64,000 nt of DNA from NCBI GenBank assembly GCA_951799425.1, contig OX637399.1, forward strand, positions 14,252,501 to 14,316,500, read 5' to 3'. The DNA comes from Ilex aquifolium. Lineage: Eukaryota; Streptophyta; Magnoliopsida; Aquifoliales; Aquifoliaceae. Below are positions 48,100 through 57,550 of this stretch, one piece after another. The position numbers and the translations under genes were made by a program. A model generated the notes under the pieces. That model saw only the letters and a program-made list of their open reading frames with translations, was not told the DNA's origin and made no database searches. Positions within the stretch are counted from its first letter, which is position 1. The number at the start of each line of letters is the position of its first letter.

Positions 48100-48290
48100 T
48101 CTACAGTTTACAATAGTTGATCTGCAGTTTACAGTAGTTGATCTGCGCAGGTTGAACCCGTAAAATTTTCTGTAAATTTTTTTTGTTTTTATTGTTGTAT
48201 CTGTTCATATTATGTACCTTGTATTAATGATAATATCTGTGGGTCAGTTTTGATCGTCTTTGTGACTGGAAGACGTAAAAGAACCAGATA

Positions 48291-48722
48291 ATGGGTCATA
48301 GAGTAGCAATCATGGATGTAAATCTTTTTTGGTTTAGTCTAGGAGTCCTACGTACTTTTCCATCTGATGTACATACCATGATCATGAGAAAAGCAAGATT
48401 AGTAAGGAAGGCTGAAATCAAAGAAAAACAAGCGAAACCCCTCTGTGGCCGAAGCAGTTATTCTAAACGTCGTCGTGCTACACGACTTGGTGCCTGTAAA
48501 CAGTGTGGCAGATACTTTCATGAGAAAAGATACAACAAATGTTCTGAACCAATTTCCGGTCGCGCAACCGATCGATTAAACTGGATAAAACATGGGCTGA
48601 GTAAGGATTACCCTGATACGCCATGCTATTCCGGTACTGTGCTTAACCGATTTGTGAGAGAGGAAGTTGGGAGAGTTACTAGTTGTCCATTTTACACAGA
48701 TACGGAGGGGGAATCGGATTGA
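48291..48722 (+). CDS. Zinc-finger nucleic-acid-binding-like protein, copy 1
   Basis: 143 aa. The N-terminal part (10-40) is a hydrophobic then basic helix-like segment (LFWFSLGVLRTFPSDVH, MRKAR). Residues 53-66 are basic (GRSSYSKRRRATRL), directly followed by C69-x2-C72-x4-H77-x6-C84. A conserved SGRATDRLNWIKHGLSKDYP segment (89-108) comes next, and the tail is acidic. The order of basic patch, Cys/His cluster and following IK-x-G-LS segment recalls the cysteine-rich proteins of carlaviruses and vitiviruses (Pfam Carla_C4), some of which suppress RNA silencing; this is a recalled resemblance, not a search result. The spacing differs from the gag knuckle (x4). Alternative: a diverged retroelement nucleocapsid-like protein. 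ATG 48291 is chosen because copy 2 has Met at the same places (residues 1 and 8). Confidence 0.75.
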   Translation: MGHRVAIMDVNLFWFSLGVLRTFPSDVHTMIMRKARLVRKAEIKEKQAKPLCGRSSYSKRRRATRLGACKQCGRYFHEKRYNKCSEPISGRATDRLNWIKHGLSKDYPDTPCYSGTVLNRFVREEVGRVTSCPFYTDTEGESD

Positions 48723-49143
48723 CCTCTGTGGAAAAGTGTACTGAGGTTGGGAATGAAAGCTGAAGGTCCGAGTCTGTAAATTTTATTTTATTTTATTTTA
48801 TTTTATTTTTTTTTTATGTTCTGTACAAACTCTTTTGGCTTAAGAATGTTTATTTTGATTCCTTTTAGGATGCATAAAAAAAAAAAAAAAAAAAAAAGGG
48901 GTTGGAATATATAATAAGTAAAATAGAGAGGTTGAAATATATAATAAGTAAAATAAAGGGGTTAGTAGTGTAAAATCTGAAATTTTATATTCATTCGGTT
49001 TAGTGAATTGAGAATAATTACAACTTTATTGAAAAAAATTTAATAACACCCCTTTCTTTTGAATAATAAACACTTTATATTTTTTTTCTTTCTTGTGTTA
49101 CACTTTGTACCCCTACAAATTTTGGGATTTTTGGTGAATTAAG
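48723..49143 (+). other. Spacer with poly(A) and short repeats
   Basis: The 3' UTR of copy 1 (to about 48870, similar to 51000-51090 after copy 2) ends in a run of 22 A (48876-48897). Two copies of a GAATATATAATAAGTAAAATA-like unit follow (48904-48965), with a third, diverged copy at 49279-49305, so these units flank the chromovirus fragment. No gene is seen. Confidence 0.5.
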
Positions 49144-49440
49144 GAATTTCGGAGACGAAATTCTTTTGAGGAGGGTAGATTGTGAGATCCCAAATTTTTG
49201 AAATTTTTGACAATAGTTTAAGTATATATATTATGAGTTTTGATGGGAAAGTATAAGGAATAGTTAAGTTTTGTGGTTGATATATATAATAAGTGAAATA
49301 TAGGGGAGCAAAGTATAACTATTTTAACTTTTATGATAATTGAGTCTTCAGCCACGTGAAGACTGGCAAAAAAAAAAAAAAAGTCAAAAGTAGGCAGCCG
49401 TTCATTCATTACATTTTAGAAAATGTGGGTGTGTGCAATT
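49144..49440 (+). mobile_element. Captured fragment of a chromovirus 3' end
   Basis: GAATTTCGGAGACGAAATTC (49144-49163) then a GAGGAGGGTAGA polypurine tract and TGTGAGATCCC (49181) form the 3' terminal signature of a chromovirus, as at 25587-25541 on the other strand. The LTR that would follow fades out within about 250 bp. It lies between the two cassette copies, inside Y2. The right limit is approximate. Confidence 0.6.
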
Positions 49441-49565
49441 AATGGTATAAAATTTAGTGTGTGTCTGGTTCTTTGTTGGAACCGTGAGTGAAGTACAGTT
49501 GCTTTTATTTATTAAATGTTATTTTTAATGCATGTCACTTTATTTTGTTGTATAATTTTGTTGTT

Positions 49566-49650
49566 CCTAGTTTCAGATATCGGTGCATGGGTCAAAGCTC
49601 AAGTGCGAGGTGTTCTCTTACCCTACTCATTTTTATTACTATGCACCATT
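49566..49650 (+). other. Conserved post-pol segment
   Basis: CCTAGTTTCAG then ATATCGGTGCATGGGTCAAAG and following bases match element A 55551-55625. In Y2 the frame reads DIGAWVKAQVRGVLLPYSF; in A it reads DIGVFVKAQV-stop. The bases just before (TAGTTTCAG in Y2, TAGTTACAG in A) look like a 3' splice site. It may be an exon start or a structured RNA. Confidence 0.5.
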
Positions 49651-49698
49651 ATTGCGCCTGCTGCCATTATTGCGCCTGCCGACACTGCCGAAAGTAAA

Positions 49699-49733
<35 letters not shown>

Positions 49734-49902
49734 AGGAATGCCTTTATTAGGCCTTCCACCTTTTTCTTTTTCTTCCACCATTACCGGTGTTGGTTTTCCC
49801 CCTTTTTTCTTTCCCTTATCTTCTTCTCTTTCTTTTTCTTCTCTTCTTCTTCGTCGTCGTTCTTTCTGTTCTCTGTAAAAACAACTCACCCCCTGTAAAT
49901 CC

Positions 49903-50034
49903 ATGACCATATACGCCGACGATCCAGTCTTTTGTTTAATAATTTGTCTTATATGTTTGTATGTGTACCTGGGTGCTCTTTGTGTTCTCACACTTAGGAT
50001 GAGGAGTTTCCAGAGAAACCCAGATATTCCTTGA
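49903..50034 (+). CDS. Small single-pass membrane peptide, copy 2 (43 aa)
   Basis: The ORF encodes MTIYADDP, a hydrophobic stretch (VFCLIICLICLYVYLGALCV) and a basic/polar tail (LRMRSFQRNPDIP). It aligns with copy 1 (47822-47968) at DDP, CLY and NPDxP and has the same place upstream of a zinc-finger ORF. Five Cys lie in or near the membrane stretch. Function unknown; single-pass insertion is inferred from hydrophobicity. Confidence 0.55.
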   Translation: MTIYADDPVFCLIICLICLYVYLGALCVLTLRMRSFQRNPDIP

Positions 50035-50572
50035 GTTGAGTAATTGTTGTATTTTGTTTGTAGGTTTCGGCAGATGAACAGATCTGTACCTTACAACCTT
50101 ATCTCCACTAGCCCACTAGTGCTAGTGTTGTAAGTATTGCTTGTTTGTAATTTCATTTATATATATATTTGAAATTTGATATCTACAGCTTGTGATTCTC
50201 ATGGCTATTTGTCTTTATAAGATTCCTTGTGAATTTGCTATGCCCTCCAATGACTATGTTGTAATTGCTGTTACAGTAAGATCTGATAATTTGCCAAATA
50301 ATCCTCCTCAATCCTATGTATTCTGGGTTTATTCCTTCTTCGTTAATTTGTTTGTTTAATCCTAAATCTTCTTCCTTCCGCTTGTATTTTGGTATATTTT
50401 CTCTAGTTTCGTATTTGTAATTTTAGTTTTAGATCTGAAAAAAAAAAAAAAAAAAAAAATTATTTTTTTTGGATCGCGTTTTTTTTTTAGTATTTGTACC
50501 TGTATTTCATGATCACATCGGATGCAGCTTCAACTGTCTTTGTGACTGGCAGACGTTAAAGAACCAGATAGA
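50035..50572 (+). other. Spacer between peptide and zinc-finger ORF, copy 2
   Basis: No ORF of note. It starts with TTTGTTTGTAGGTTTCGGCAG, paralleled in copy 1 by TTTTTGGTATAGGTCATCGG (47980), a possible 3' splice site in both. A run of 22 A lies at 50438-50459. The last 40 bp (CTGTCTTTGTGACTGGCAGACG, 50531-50552) match the bases before copy 1 (48256-48277). Confidence 0.45.
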
Positions 50573-50998
50573 ATGTCTTTAGTCTTAGCAAGCATGGATC
50601 CTAAACTTTTTTGGTTTAGTCTAGGAGTTCTACGCATTTTCCCATCTGATGTGCATGCTGTGATAATGAGAAAAGCAAGGGATGTGAGAAAAATTGAGAT
50701 CCGAGAGAAACAACAACAACCATTGTGTGGCAGAAGCAATTTTGCTAAACATCGTCGTTCCAAACGACTGGGTGCTTGTTACTATTGTGGCAGGATATTT
50801 CATATGAAAAAACATAATCAGTGTTCTGAACCAATTTCGGGTCGTGCAACCGATCGATTAAACTGGATAGTGTATGGGCTGAGTAAGGATTATCCTAACA
50901 CGCCATCTTATGCCAGTCCAGGACTTACAAGTTATGTGCGACAAGAAGTTGGAAGGGTCACTGATAATGACATAGATCCAAGCGATGACTCGGATTAG
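50573..50998 (+). CDS. Zinc-finger nucleic-acid-binding-like protein, copy 2
   Basis: 141 aa. About 90 of the first 130 residues are identical to copy 1 by eye. C69, C72, H77 and C84 are at the same residue numbers, as are FPSDVH, the basic patch (HRRSKR here) and EPISGRATDRLNWI. The acidic C-terminus (DIDPSDDSD) differs in sequence but not in character. Preservation of frame and key residues across two diverged tandem copies indicates selection on the protein. Likely an RNA- or DNA-binding accessory protein of the element; its role in packaging, silencing defence or regulation is unknown. Confidence 0.75.
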   Translation: MSLVLASMDPKLFWFSLGVLRIFPSDVHAVIMRKARDVRKIEIREKQQQPLCGRSNFAKHRRSKRLGACYYCGRIFHMKKHNQCSEPISGRATDRLNWIVYGLSKDYPNTPSYASPGLTSYVRQEVGRVTDNDIDPSDDSD

Positions 50999-51110
50999 AT
51001 TTTGACTATAAAAACAAAGCTGTGGAAAAATGTGTTTTGGAATGAAGGTTAAGGGTCTGAACTCTTTTGTAAAATATTTTTGTACAAAGTCTGGTTGTTG
51101 AAATAAAAAT

Positions 51111-51371
51111 ATGGGCCGAGTAAGGAACGTCCCGAACTACCAACTAACAGTGTAGGTAGGGATTTGATCCTGAGACGCCATAAATTTCCAAGTTCAATTT
51201 GTGCATTTTATCTTCTTTCAATTCTCATAGATAAATGAGTATGTGGGCGGAGTAAGGAATGTCCTAAAATGCCAACCTGTAGTGTGGGTAGGGACTTATC
51301 CTGAGACGCCATAGTTTTTCAAGTTTAATTGGTGCATCTAGTCTTCTTTCAATTTTCATAGATAAATGAGT
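51111..51371 (+). repeat. Two 131-bp repeats derived from zinc-finger ORF
   Basis: ATGGGCCGAGTAAGGAACGTCC (51111) and its repeat at about 51241 resemble the ORF segment ATGGGCTGAGTAAGGATTATCC (50874-50895, encoding YGLSKDYP). Both repeats end GATAAATGAGTATG. They look like decayed duplications of the C-terminal coding part. A related single unit is in the Y element (14230-14345, minus strand). Confidence 0.5.
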
Positions 51372-51404
51372 ATGTTTATAATTTTGAATTTTATTTTTCT
51401 TGTT

Positions 51405-51408
<4 letters not shown>

Positions 51409-51441
<33 letters not shown>

Positions 51442-52856
51442 ACTTCCTTGAAAAATGGTATTTTCTCTATGCTTAAATGTCAAATGTATATTGCTATTTG
51501 TTATTCTTAAGGTAAAGAATGACCAGACTCAAAAATAGAATCGGTATATAACCGACATTCCATGAAAAACCTGACATTACCAGTGGAGATGATAAAGAAT
51601 ACCATGGTAAGTTTTGAGCCTTATCATACTTTTGAGAGATAATTAACATTTATTCAAGTAAGGTCTTTCATTCTCTATTTTTGAATAATCTCATTAAATT
51701 TGCTTTGATTGACGCAACTAAGGTAATCTGTTGACATATCCCCAAGAAATCTGTTCATACGACACATACATGTTCACATACTTGAGAAAGGATTTTAGGC
51801 CATCTTTTATTTGATATTGAGCCTTAGCCATTTTTTCTGCAAAATTATTTCCCTAGTCAGCCATGTTTGAGCCCTCAATGTATGATTTCTTCTTTGATAA
51901 ACCCAAATATTTACCAAGCCACAAGAAAACATACTGGACACACCATTGCTATCTAATTTTCTTGCACACTCTTATTAATTAATATGACACAGAAATGCAA
52001 AGAAATGGGAAAACTGTGGAGATTACTTTTCGATGATAAGGAGAATCAATGAAAAAAAAAGAAAAAAAAAGAAAAAAAAAAAAGAAATCATTTCTGGGCA
52101 AAATGTCGAAAAGCTAGAAAGAAGTGTGCTACATTACAGAATGAAAAGATAGCTTTTGAAAACCTCTGACGTCATTTCATTAGCCACTGACCTCTGGCCA
52201 CGCTACAACCTATGAAAAGCCCTAATTGATCTCAAGTCTGTTACATGTGTGTGTTGTTAATCAAAATTGGGGTATGGTAAATAGTATTTCTTTAAATTGC
52301 ATCAATATTCTTTCATGAGATTATGCCAAACATGATTAGTTTGTTTCCGTAAACTTCACTTCCTTCCTAATTGTGCATGTGATTTTTCGATTGGCCACCT
52401 TCTGATCACATGCCCCGTGAGAGACAAGTCACTATAATCGGAGTGAATTTTTGCTGAGAGCATTCTACGAGAGGTTTGTGAAATCGAAGCTATCCATGGA
52501 AGGTAGTAAAGTGGAGTGTTTGTTATATAACAATTCTTGTTGCTAGAATGATCATTCTTACTACATAGGGAATTTCAAATACCAATATAACAAGTGTTTA
52601 TTTTTGCGTATATTACGTACCAATGACAGAGAAGTGTTCTATGTTCTAAAAAAAAAAAAAAAAAAAAGTTTCAACTATCATGGTGCTAATGCATATACAC
52701 ATTTTTTTTTCACAATGGAGTTTGTAGGTAGCTTCACTGAAAACCTTCACGAGACAAAACTCGTCCACTAGGAATCACCTAGGGGTTTAACGGCTTATTG
52801 CATATGCTAAATGCAATCGTGTTATCTACGAAAGTGATTTTGTTATGCTGTTATTT
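51409..52856 (+). other. Conserved 3' noncoding block of Y2
   Basis: A run of 31 A (51409-51439) is followed by AT-rich sequence without genes. From about 51595 to 52560 it aligns with Y (10741-12110, minus) and A (56040-57200). It includes A-rich runs (52051-52084, 52649-52667). In Y2 and Y the block directly precedes the PPT and LTR, whereas in A the env-like ORF lies between. Confidence 0.55.
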
Positions 52857-52892
52857 ATTGCTAGAGACCAGCAATGTTTAGGTTGGGGGGTG
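52857..52892 (+). other. Stem-loop and polypurine tract of Y2
   Basis: ATTGCTAGAGACCAGCAAT (52857-52875) can form a stem with 6-bp arms. It is followed by AGGTTGGGGGGTG (52880-52892) immediately before the 3' LTR, the expected plus-strand primer. Confidence 0.8.
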
Positions 52893-54651
52893 TGATTAGC
52901 ACTCAAAAGTAGCATATTGTTACACTCTTTTTGGACTAATTATACTTTGATGGAGTTTAAATGATGATATTTTAGGTTCTAAAGTGAAGGAAAGTCCAAA
53001 GGCATCAAAGAAGTACATCTGAGGGACAAATGCCGAATTAACGCAAGACCAAGGGAGCAATGTCAGGAGAATGCAAAGAATGAAGGACAAAGTGTAATAA
53101 AAGCAGGACAAAGTGTAATAAAAGCATTTGAAAAATCAGCATTCAGCAACACCACCGTTCATTCTCCACTTGCCCACTTGCCCACTTGCCCAGCCTTCCT
53201 ACGCCTATAAATAGGCTGCTCCTTCTGCATTTCAAGGAGAGATCTGAGGGTGGAATTGGTGGAAAAACCAAGAGAGGAACTAAGAGTTAGGAGAGATTTT
53301 AGAAGAGTTTTTAGAGAGCAAATTTTCTTTCATCTTTTGTAGCTTCCATTTCAATTCATGTATTGAAGATTTTATGCTTATGTTCTTATGGTAAGAGTTC
53401 TTTCTTCTAATTGTCATTTCTTTATAGCTTTTATATTTACTTGCTTGTATAAATATAATGGAAGGCTGAGCCTCCTCTTCTAATTGTCATTTCTTTATAG
53501 CTTTTAATATTTACTTGCTTGTATAAATATAATGGAAGGCTGAGCCTCCTCTTCTAATTGTCATTTCTTTATAGCTTTTATTATTTTCTTGCTTGTATAA
53601 ATATAATGGAAGGCTGAGCCTCCTCTTCTAATTGTCATTTCTTTATAGCTTTTATTATTTTCTTTTATGTATTTTTATTTCTTGGTTGTGAATTAAACAC
53701 CAAGTAGTTATTGTTTTCTTTTATGTATTTTTATCTCTTGGTTGTGAATTAAACACCAAGTATTTATTGCTTTCTTTTAATTTAAGTATTGTTTTCTTTT
53801 ACTTCCATTGTTGGAGCTTCCTTCTTCCCCTTAGAGGAGTGAAACTCTTCCACTTTTCTAGAGCTTTACCAAAGCCGTGAAGGGTGGAACGTGATTCACT
53901 TGTTCTTTGTCGAAGAACGACTCCTTGTTTAGATATTTTACTTTAGAGTATTTTACTTTGTAACACCTTTTGGGGATGAGTACTATTCATCATTCTAGCT
54001 TTACCATAGTTATGAAGGGTGAGTAGTCCTCATTCACTCTTTGGGAAGGGATGATAGATATGTAAAAGATTAATCCGGACATTATGTTTGTGTATCACCT
54101 TTATGCTTAAATGTTCTATACTCCACTTGATTTTTGGGTGATTGAATGCACCTAGCAAAGTAAAGGTACTTTGTATAATCAACGGATCTTTCTATGATAA
54201 ATGGATGACTCCTACATGGAAAGATCCATTGATTCAAGGCAAGTACCCTAACTAACTCTTCATGACAAAATTTCAATGTCCACCATTATTGCACTTCATT
54301 CCTATCTTCCGATTAATTTGCCGTTGACACGGGAGTTAATTGAGTTATAAAGCATAAACATAATGCACCGGATAATCAACTACATATTCTGATTCCCGAA
54401 CCAAAGAGTGTTTGTTACATTTAATCATCTTATATTTTGTCTAGAAAAATACCCATTGGAAAGAATTTTACATTCTATCCAAAACTTCCCACAACTTCAA
54501 AATCATAATATTTCCAGTTACAAGTCTTTCTCACTATTTACTTCAAAGAACACCAACCATAGTTCCCTGAGGATTCGACTCTGGACTCAAACCAGATTAT
54601 TACTACAACTTGACCGCCTGCACTTGGGTGTACACATTTCGGATCAAGTCA
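52893..54651 (+). repeat. 3' LTR of Y2
   Basis: 1759 bp, the same length as the 5' LTR, one base different by eye (G53130). TATA box 53206-53214 and the 74-bp repeat array (about 53403-53676) are preserved. The duplication AGACT follows at 54652-54656. Confidence 0.95.
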
Positions 54652-54656
54652 AGACT

Positions 54657-55475
54657 ATCCCAACAAAGACCAATGACCACCGTGTCTTGATCAAGTTTCA
54701 CAAGGAGAACAATTTTTTCGAGGTTTGGGATGCCTCGTGCAATAATAAGCAATGGTGGGTCGCATTTCTGTAATAGGCCATTTGCATCTTTAATTCATAA
54801 GTATGGCGTAACATACAAGGTGTCCACCGCTTATCACCCACAAACCAATGGTCAAGCCGAGTTGGCCAATAGGGAAATCAAGAACATCCTAGAGAAAACG
54901 GTGAATCTCAATAGGAAAGATTGGTCATTTAGGTTGACCAATGCCCTTTGGGCATACCACACTGCTTATAAGACAATTCTAGGCATGTCACCCTACAAGC
55001 TAGTCTATGGCAAGGCTTGCCATTTGCCGGTTGAGATGGAACACAAAGCCTATTGGGCCATCAAGACCTTGAATTTCAACATGAGAATGGCAATAGAGAA
55101 TAGGAAGCTTGAAATGAATGAATTGGAGGAGATTCGAAGAGATGCATATGAGAGCTCTAAAATTTCAATAGAGAGGGCTAAGGTTTTTTATGACAAATCC
55201 ATTGTAAGGAAATCATTTGAGCCCGTACAAAAAGTGCTCTTCTACAATTCTCGTCTCTCAATTTTTCAAAGGAACTCCGATCCCGTTGGGATGTCCCCTA
55301 TCTTGTCAAGGTGGACTACCCCAATGGAGCTGTGGAAGTCACAAACCTCAAAGATGGCAAGACATTCAAGGTCAATGGCCAAAGACTTAAGCCATTCATT
55401 GAGGGGTTTGAAGGTCAAGGGGTGGAGGAAGAATTAGTGGATCTGGTTTACCCGGACTTGTTGGAGGAATAACTG
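54657..55475 (+). pseudogene. Broken pol of element A, part 2 (integrase)
   Basis: It continues the integrase cut by Y2: IPTKTNDHRV, then a frameshift near 54700, then [13 protein letters not shown] (the catalytic Asp is Asn), [17 protein letters not shown] with the catalytic Glu, and [21 protein letters not shown]. The frame breaks again near 55275 in the C-terminal part, and the remaining [13 protein letters not shown] tail is readable in another frame to about 55470. Confidence 0.8.
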
Positions 55476-57550
55476 TTGATATGATCTTTAGTGTACATTC
55501 ATTTTTACTTACTTTATCTGTTATGTTTAGTTATCTTTGTGTATAGTGTTGTCTCCTTAGTTACAGATATTGGTGTTTTTGTCAAAGCTCAAGTGTGAGG
55601 TGCACTCTAACCCTACTCATTTTTTTTACAGTCCGTCATTGCATATCATATCTTTTTTGTTGCATTGAGGACAAAGCATGAATCAATTTGGGGGGTGAGG
55701 TGCACCATTTATATGATACACCAATGGTTGTGAAAATTTTTGTTGATAATACCAATTTTTGTGGTGAAAAATTTACCTTTCACATATCATACAGATTTTT
55801 GTTTACAATAGTTACAAATTATGTGAAAAATTTGAAAATTTTTATGAAAATATTTGAAAGTTGATCTGTATTCCCTTATTTAGAGTGTTATGGGTTTATT
55901 GATATTTGTGTTGAACCTTGAATACATGAGCACATTATAGAAGTTCATCCTATGCTTGAGTATCACATATGTGTTTGCTTTTAAACTCAACCTTAAGTGC
56001 ACTTTGAATTGTAATGTTGACAATTTACGGATTGAGTTCACATTGAGTGCTTGACATGAATAGTGGAGATAAGTAAGGACCCATGAGAGCTTTAGTGCCC
56101 ATCCTGGTTGGAGGGAACTTACATTTACTCAAGGAACAATTTTTCAAATTCCAAATGTGTTCAATAATCTCATTATGCTTGTTTTGGTTAGGTGCATTAT
56201 GGTAGTTGATTGACTTTGTCTTGATATGTACAATGCTCTCCCATGCCTATCTAGAAATGATCTTGGGCCATCCTTGATTTGCTTTGAGCCTTTGCCTTTT
56301 TTTTTTTTCTTGTGAAAATTTTATCCCTAGTGCCATGATTGAGCCTTAATTGTAAATTCGTTTCCATGCCACACATTTGACCAAGCCAGTTTAAAATGAT
56401 AAAATCTACCTCACCTTTGGTTGTTCCTAGTGCTGAGTATGAGTGAGCATAAAAGAGAAGGAAGTATGACAGAAACTCAACAAAAGGGATGAATGAAGTT
56501 GAATTTAAAGAGTTGAACGGAAAAGAATGAAAATCCAAGAAAAGGATAAAAAGGGGGTGAAGGAAGAAAGAATGATCAAAAATAAAAGAAAAATGTTAAG
56601 GAAAAGAAAGAAAAGAAACCAAGAGTGTGGTGACGGTGTTAGACTGAAAATCCCATGAAAAGGGAGATGTTTTTGAAATAAAAGTCATTTCACTCGGAAC
56701 AACCCTCTTTGTTATCCTATATCCTTCATTTCATTTGCCTCAATATCACCCCAAGGCCCCATTATAACCCTTGAAAGTCCTAAATGATCTAGAGAAAGCA
56801 TGGGGATAACATACTTTAAAAAGAAGAAGAAAAGAAGTTGGTTTTACTATCTAATGCCCTAGCATTCCCTTCATGAGATTATGCCAAGGTTGTTTCATTT
56901 TCATGCATGAACTTCATTTTTGGATTATATGTGAGCATACTTCATTTTGTGCACAAGATTCTATCTCACATATACACATGGAGAGCATGCCAAGATAACT
57001 ATAGTGTGATTCATTGTTGAGAGACACCTTTGGTGAGGTTGCATCGAAGCTTAATTTGGATAGCCAAGTAAATGCGAACTCTGTTGTGTAAATGCTTCAA
57101 TTACATGTCTATTTCACACACATACACGAGTTTGAAAATGATTGTGTATGTGCATACTCTTGAATAATATTTAAAGCCATGATAAAGCTCATGTGTGCTT
57201 AGTTCGGGCATTTGAGCAATGTATTTCGTAGCCCTATGCTTAAAGGATGGGGGAATATTGCTCAACTTTTGATATTTGTAGGAATTAGGAATACCCTTGT
57301 TATTTGAATCTATTCATTTTGGTAGTTTAAATTAGAAATCCATGTCTTGTACTTTGAAAACATCAAAATTTTAAATCATATTGCAATTTCATAAATGACT
57401 TTGGGCATGATCAATCAATTGTGATTCATATGTGTGGTTCAAGTTTTTGGTAGGTTAGATGTCATAGATAGGGTGTTAAAATGTTTTGGAGTTGAGGAAA
57501 GTTGGTTTTGATGTGAGTTTTCGAGCAAAAGAATGGTTTTGCAGCAATGG
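55476..57550 (+). other. Noncoding block of element A after pol
   Basis: It holds the conserved post-pol segment (55551-55625), an internal PPT-like element (55661-55700), and from about 56040 to 57200 the block shared with Y2 and Y. No zinc-finger ORF or membrane peptide is recognisable here. A purine-rich AAAGGATGGGGGAATA (57243-57258) marks its end. Confidence 0.55.

Larger units (their letters stand above)
40187..54651 (+). mobile_element. Complete young Athila-like element Y2
   Basis: It has two 1759-bp LTRs, a perfect tRNA-Asp PBS, one intact gag-pol ORF, a duplicated two-gene cassette, a 3' noncoding block and a PPT, all flanked by the 5-bp duplication AGACT (40182-40186 and 54652-54656). 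By eye the LTRs differ only at A40424/G53130. At an assumed 1.3e-8 substitutions per site per year this would mean tens of thousands of years. The length, 14465 bp, is large for Athila because of the cassette. With every required part intact, it is a candidate for recent or current activity. Confidence 0.95.

Noticed and set aside
48291..50998. An integrated plant RNA virus genome as source of the zinc-finger ORFs
   Set aside because: No replicase, triple gene block or coat protein is present, and the ORFs lie inside a retroelement bounded by LTRs and a target-site duplication. At most a single gene is virus-like.
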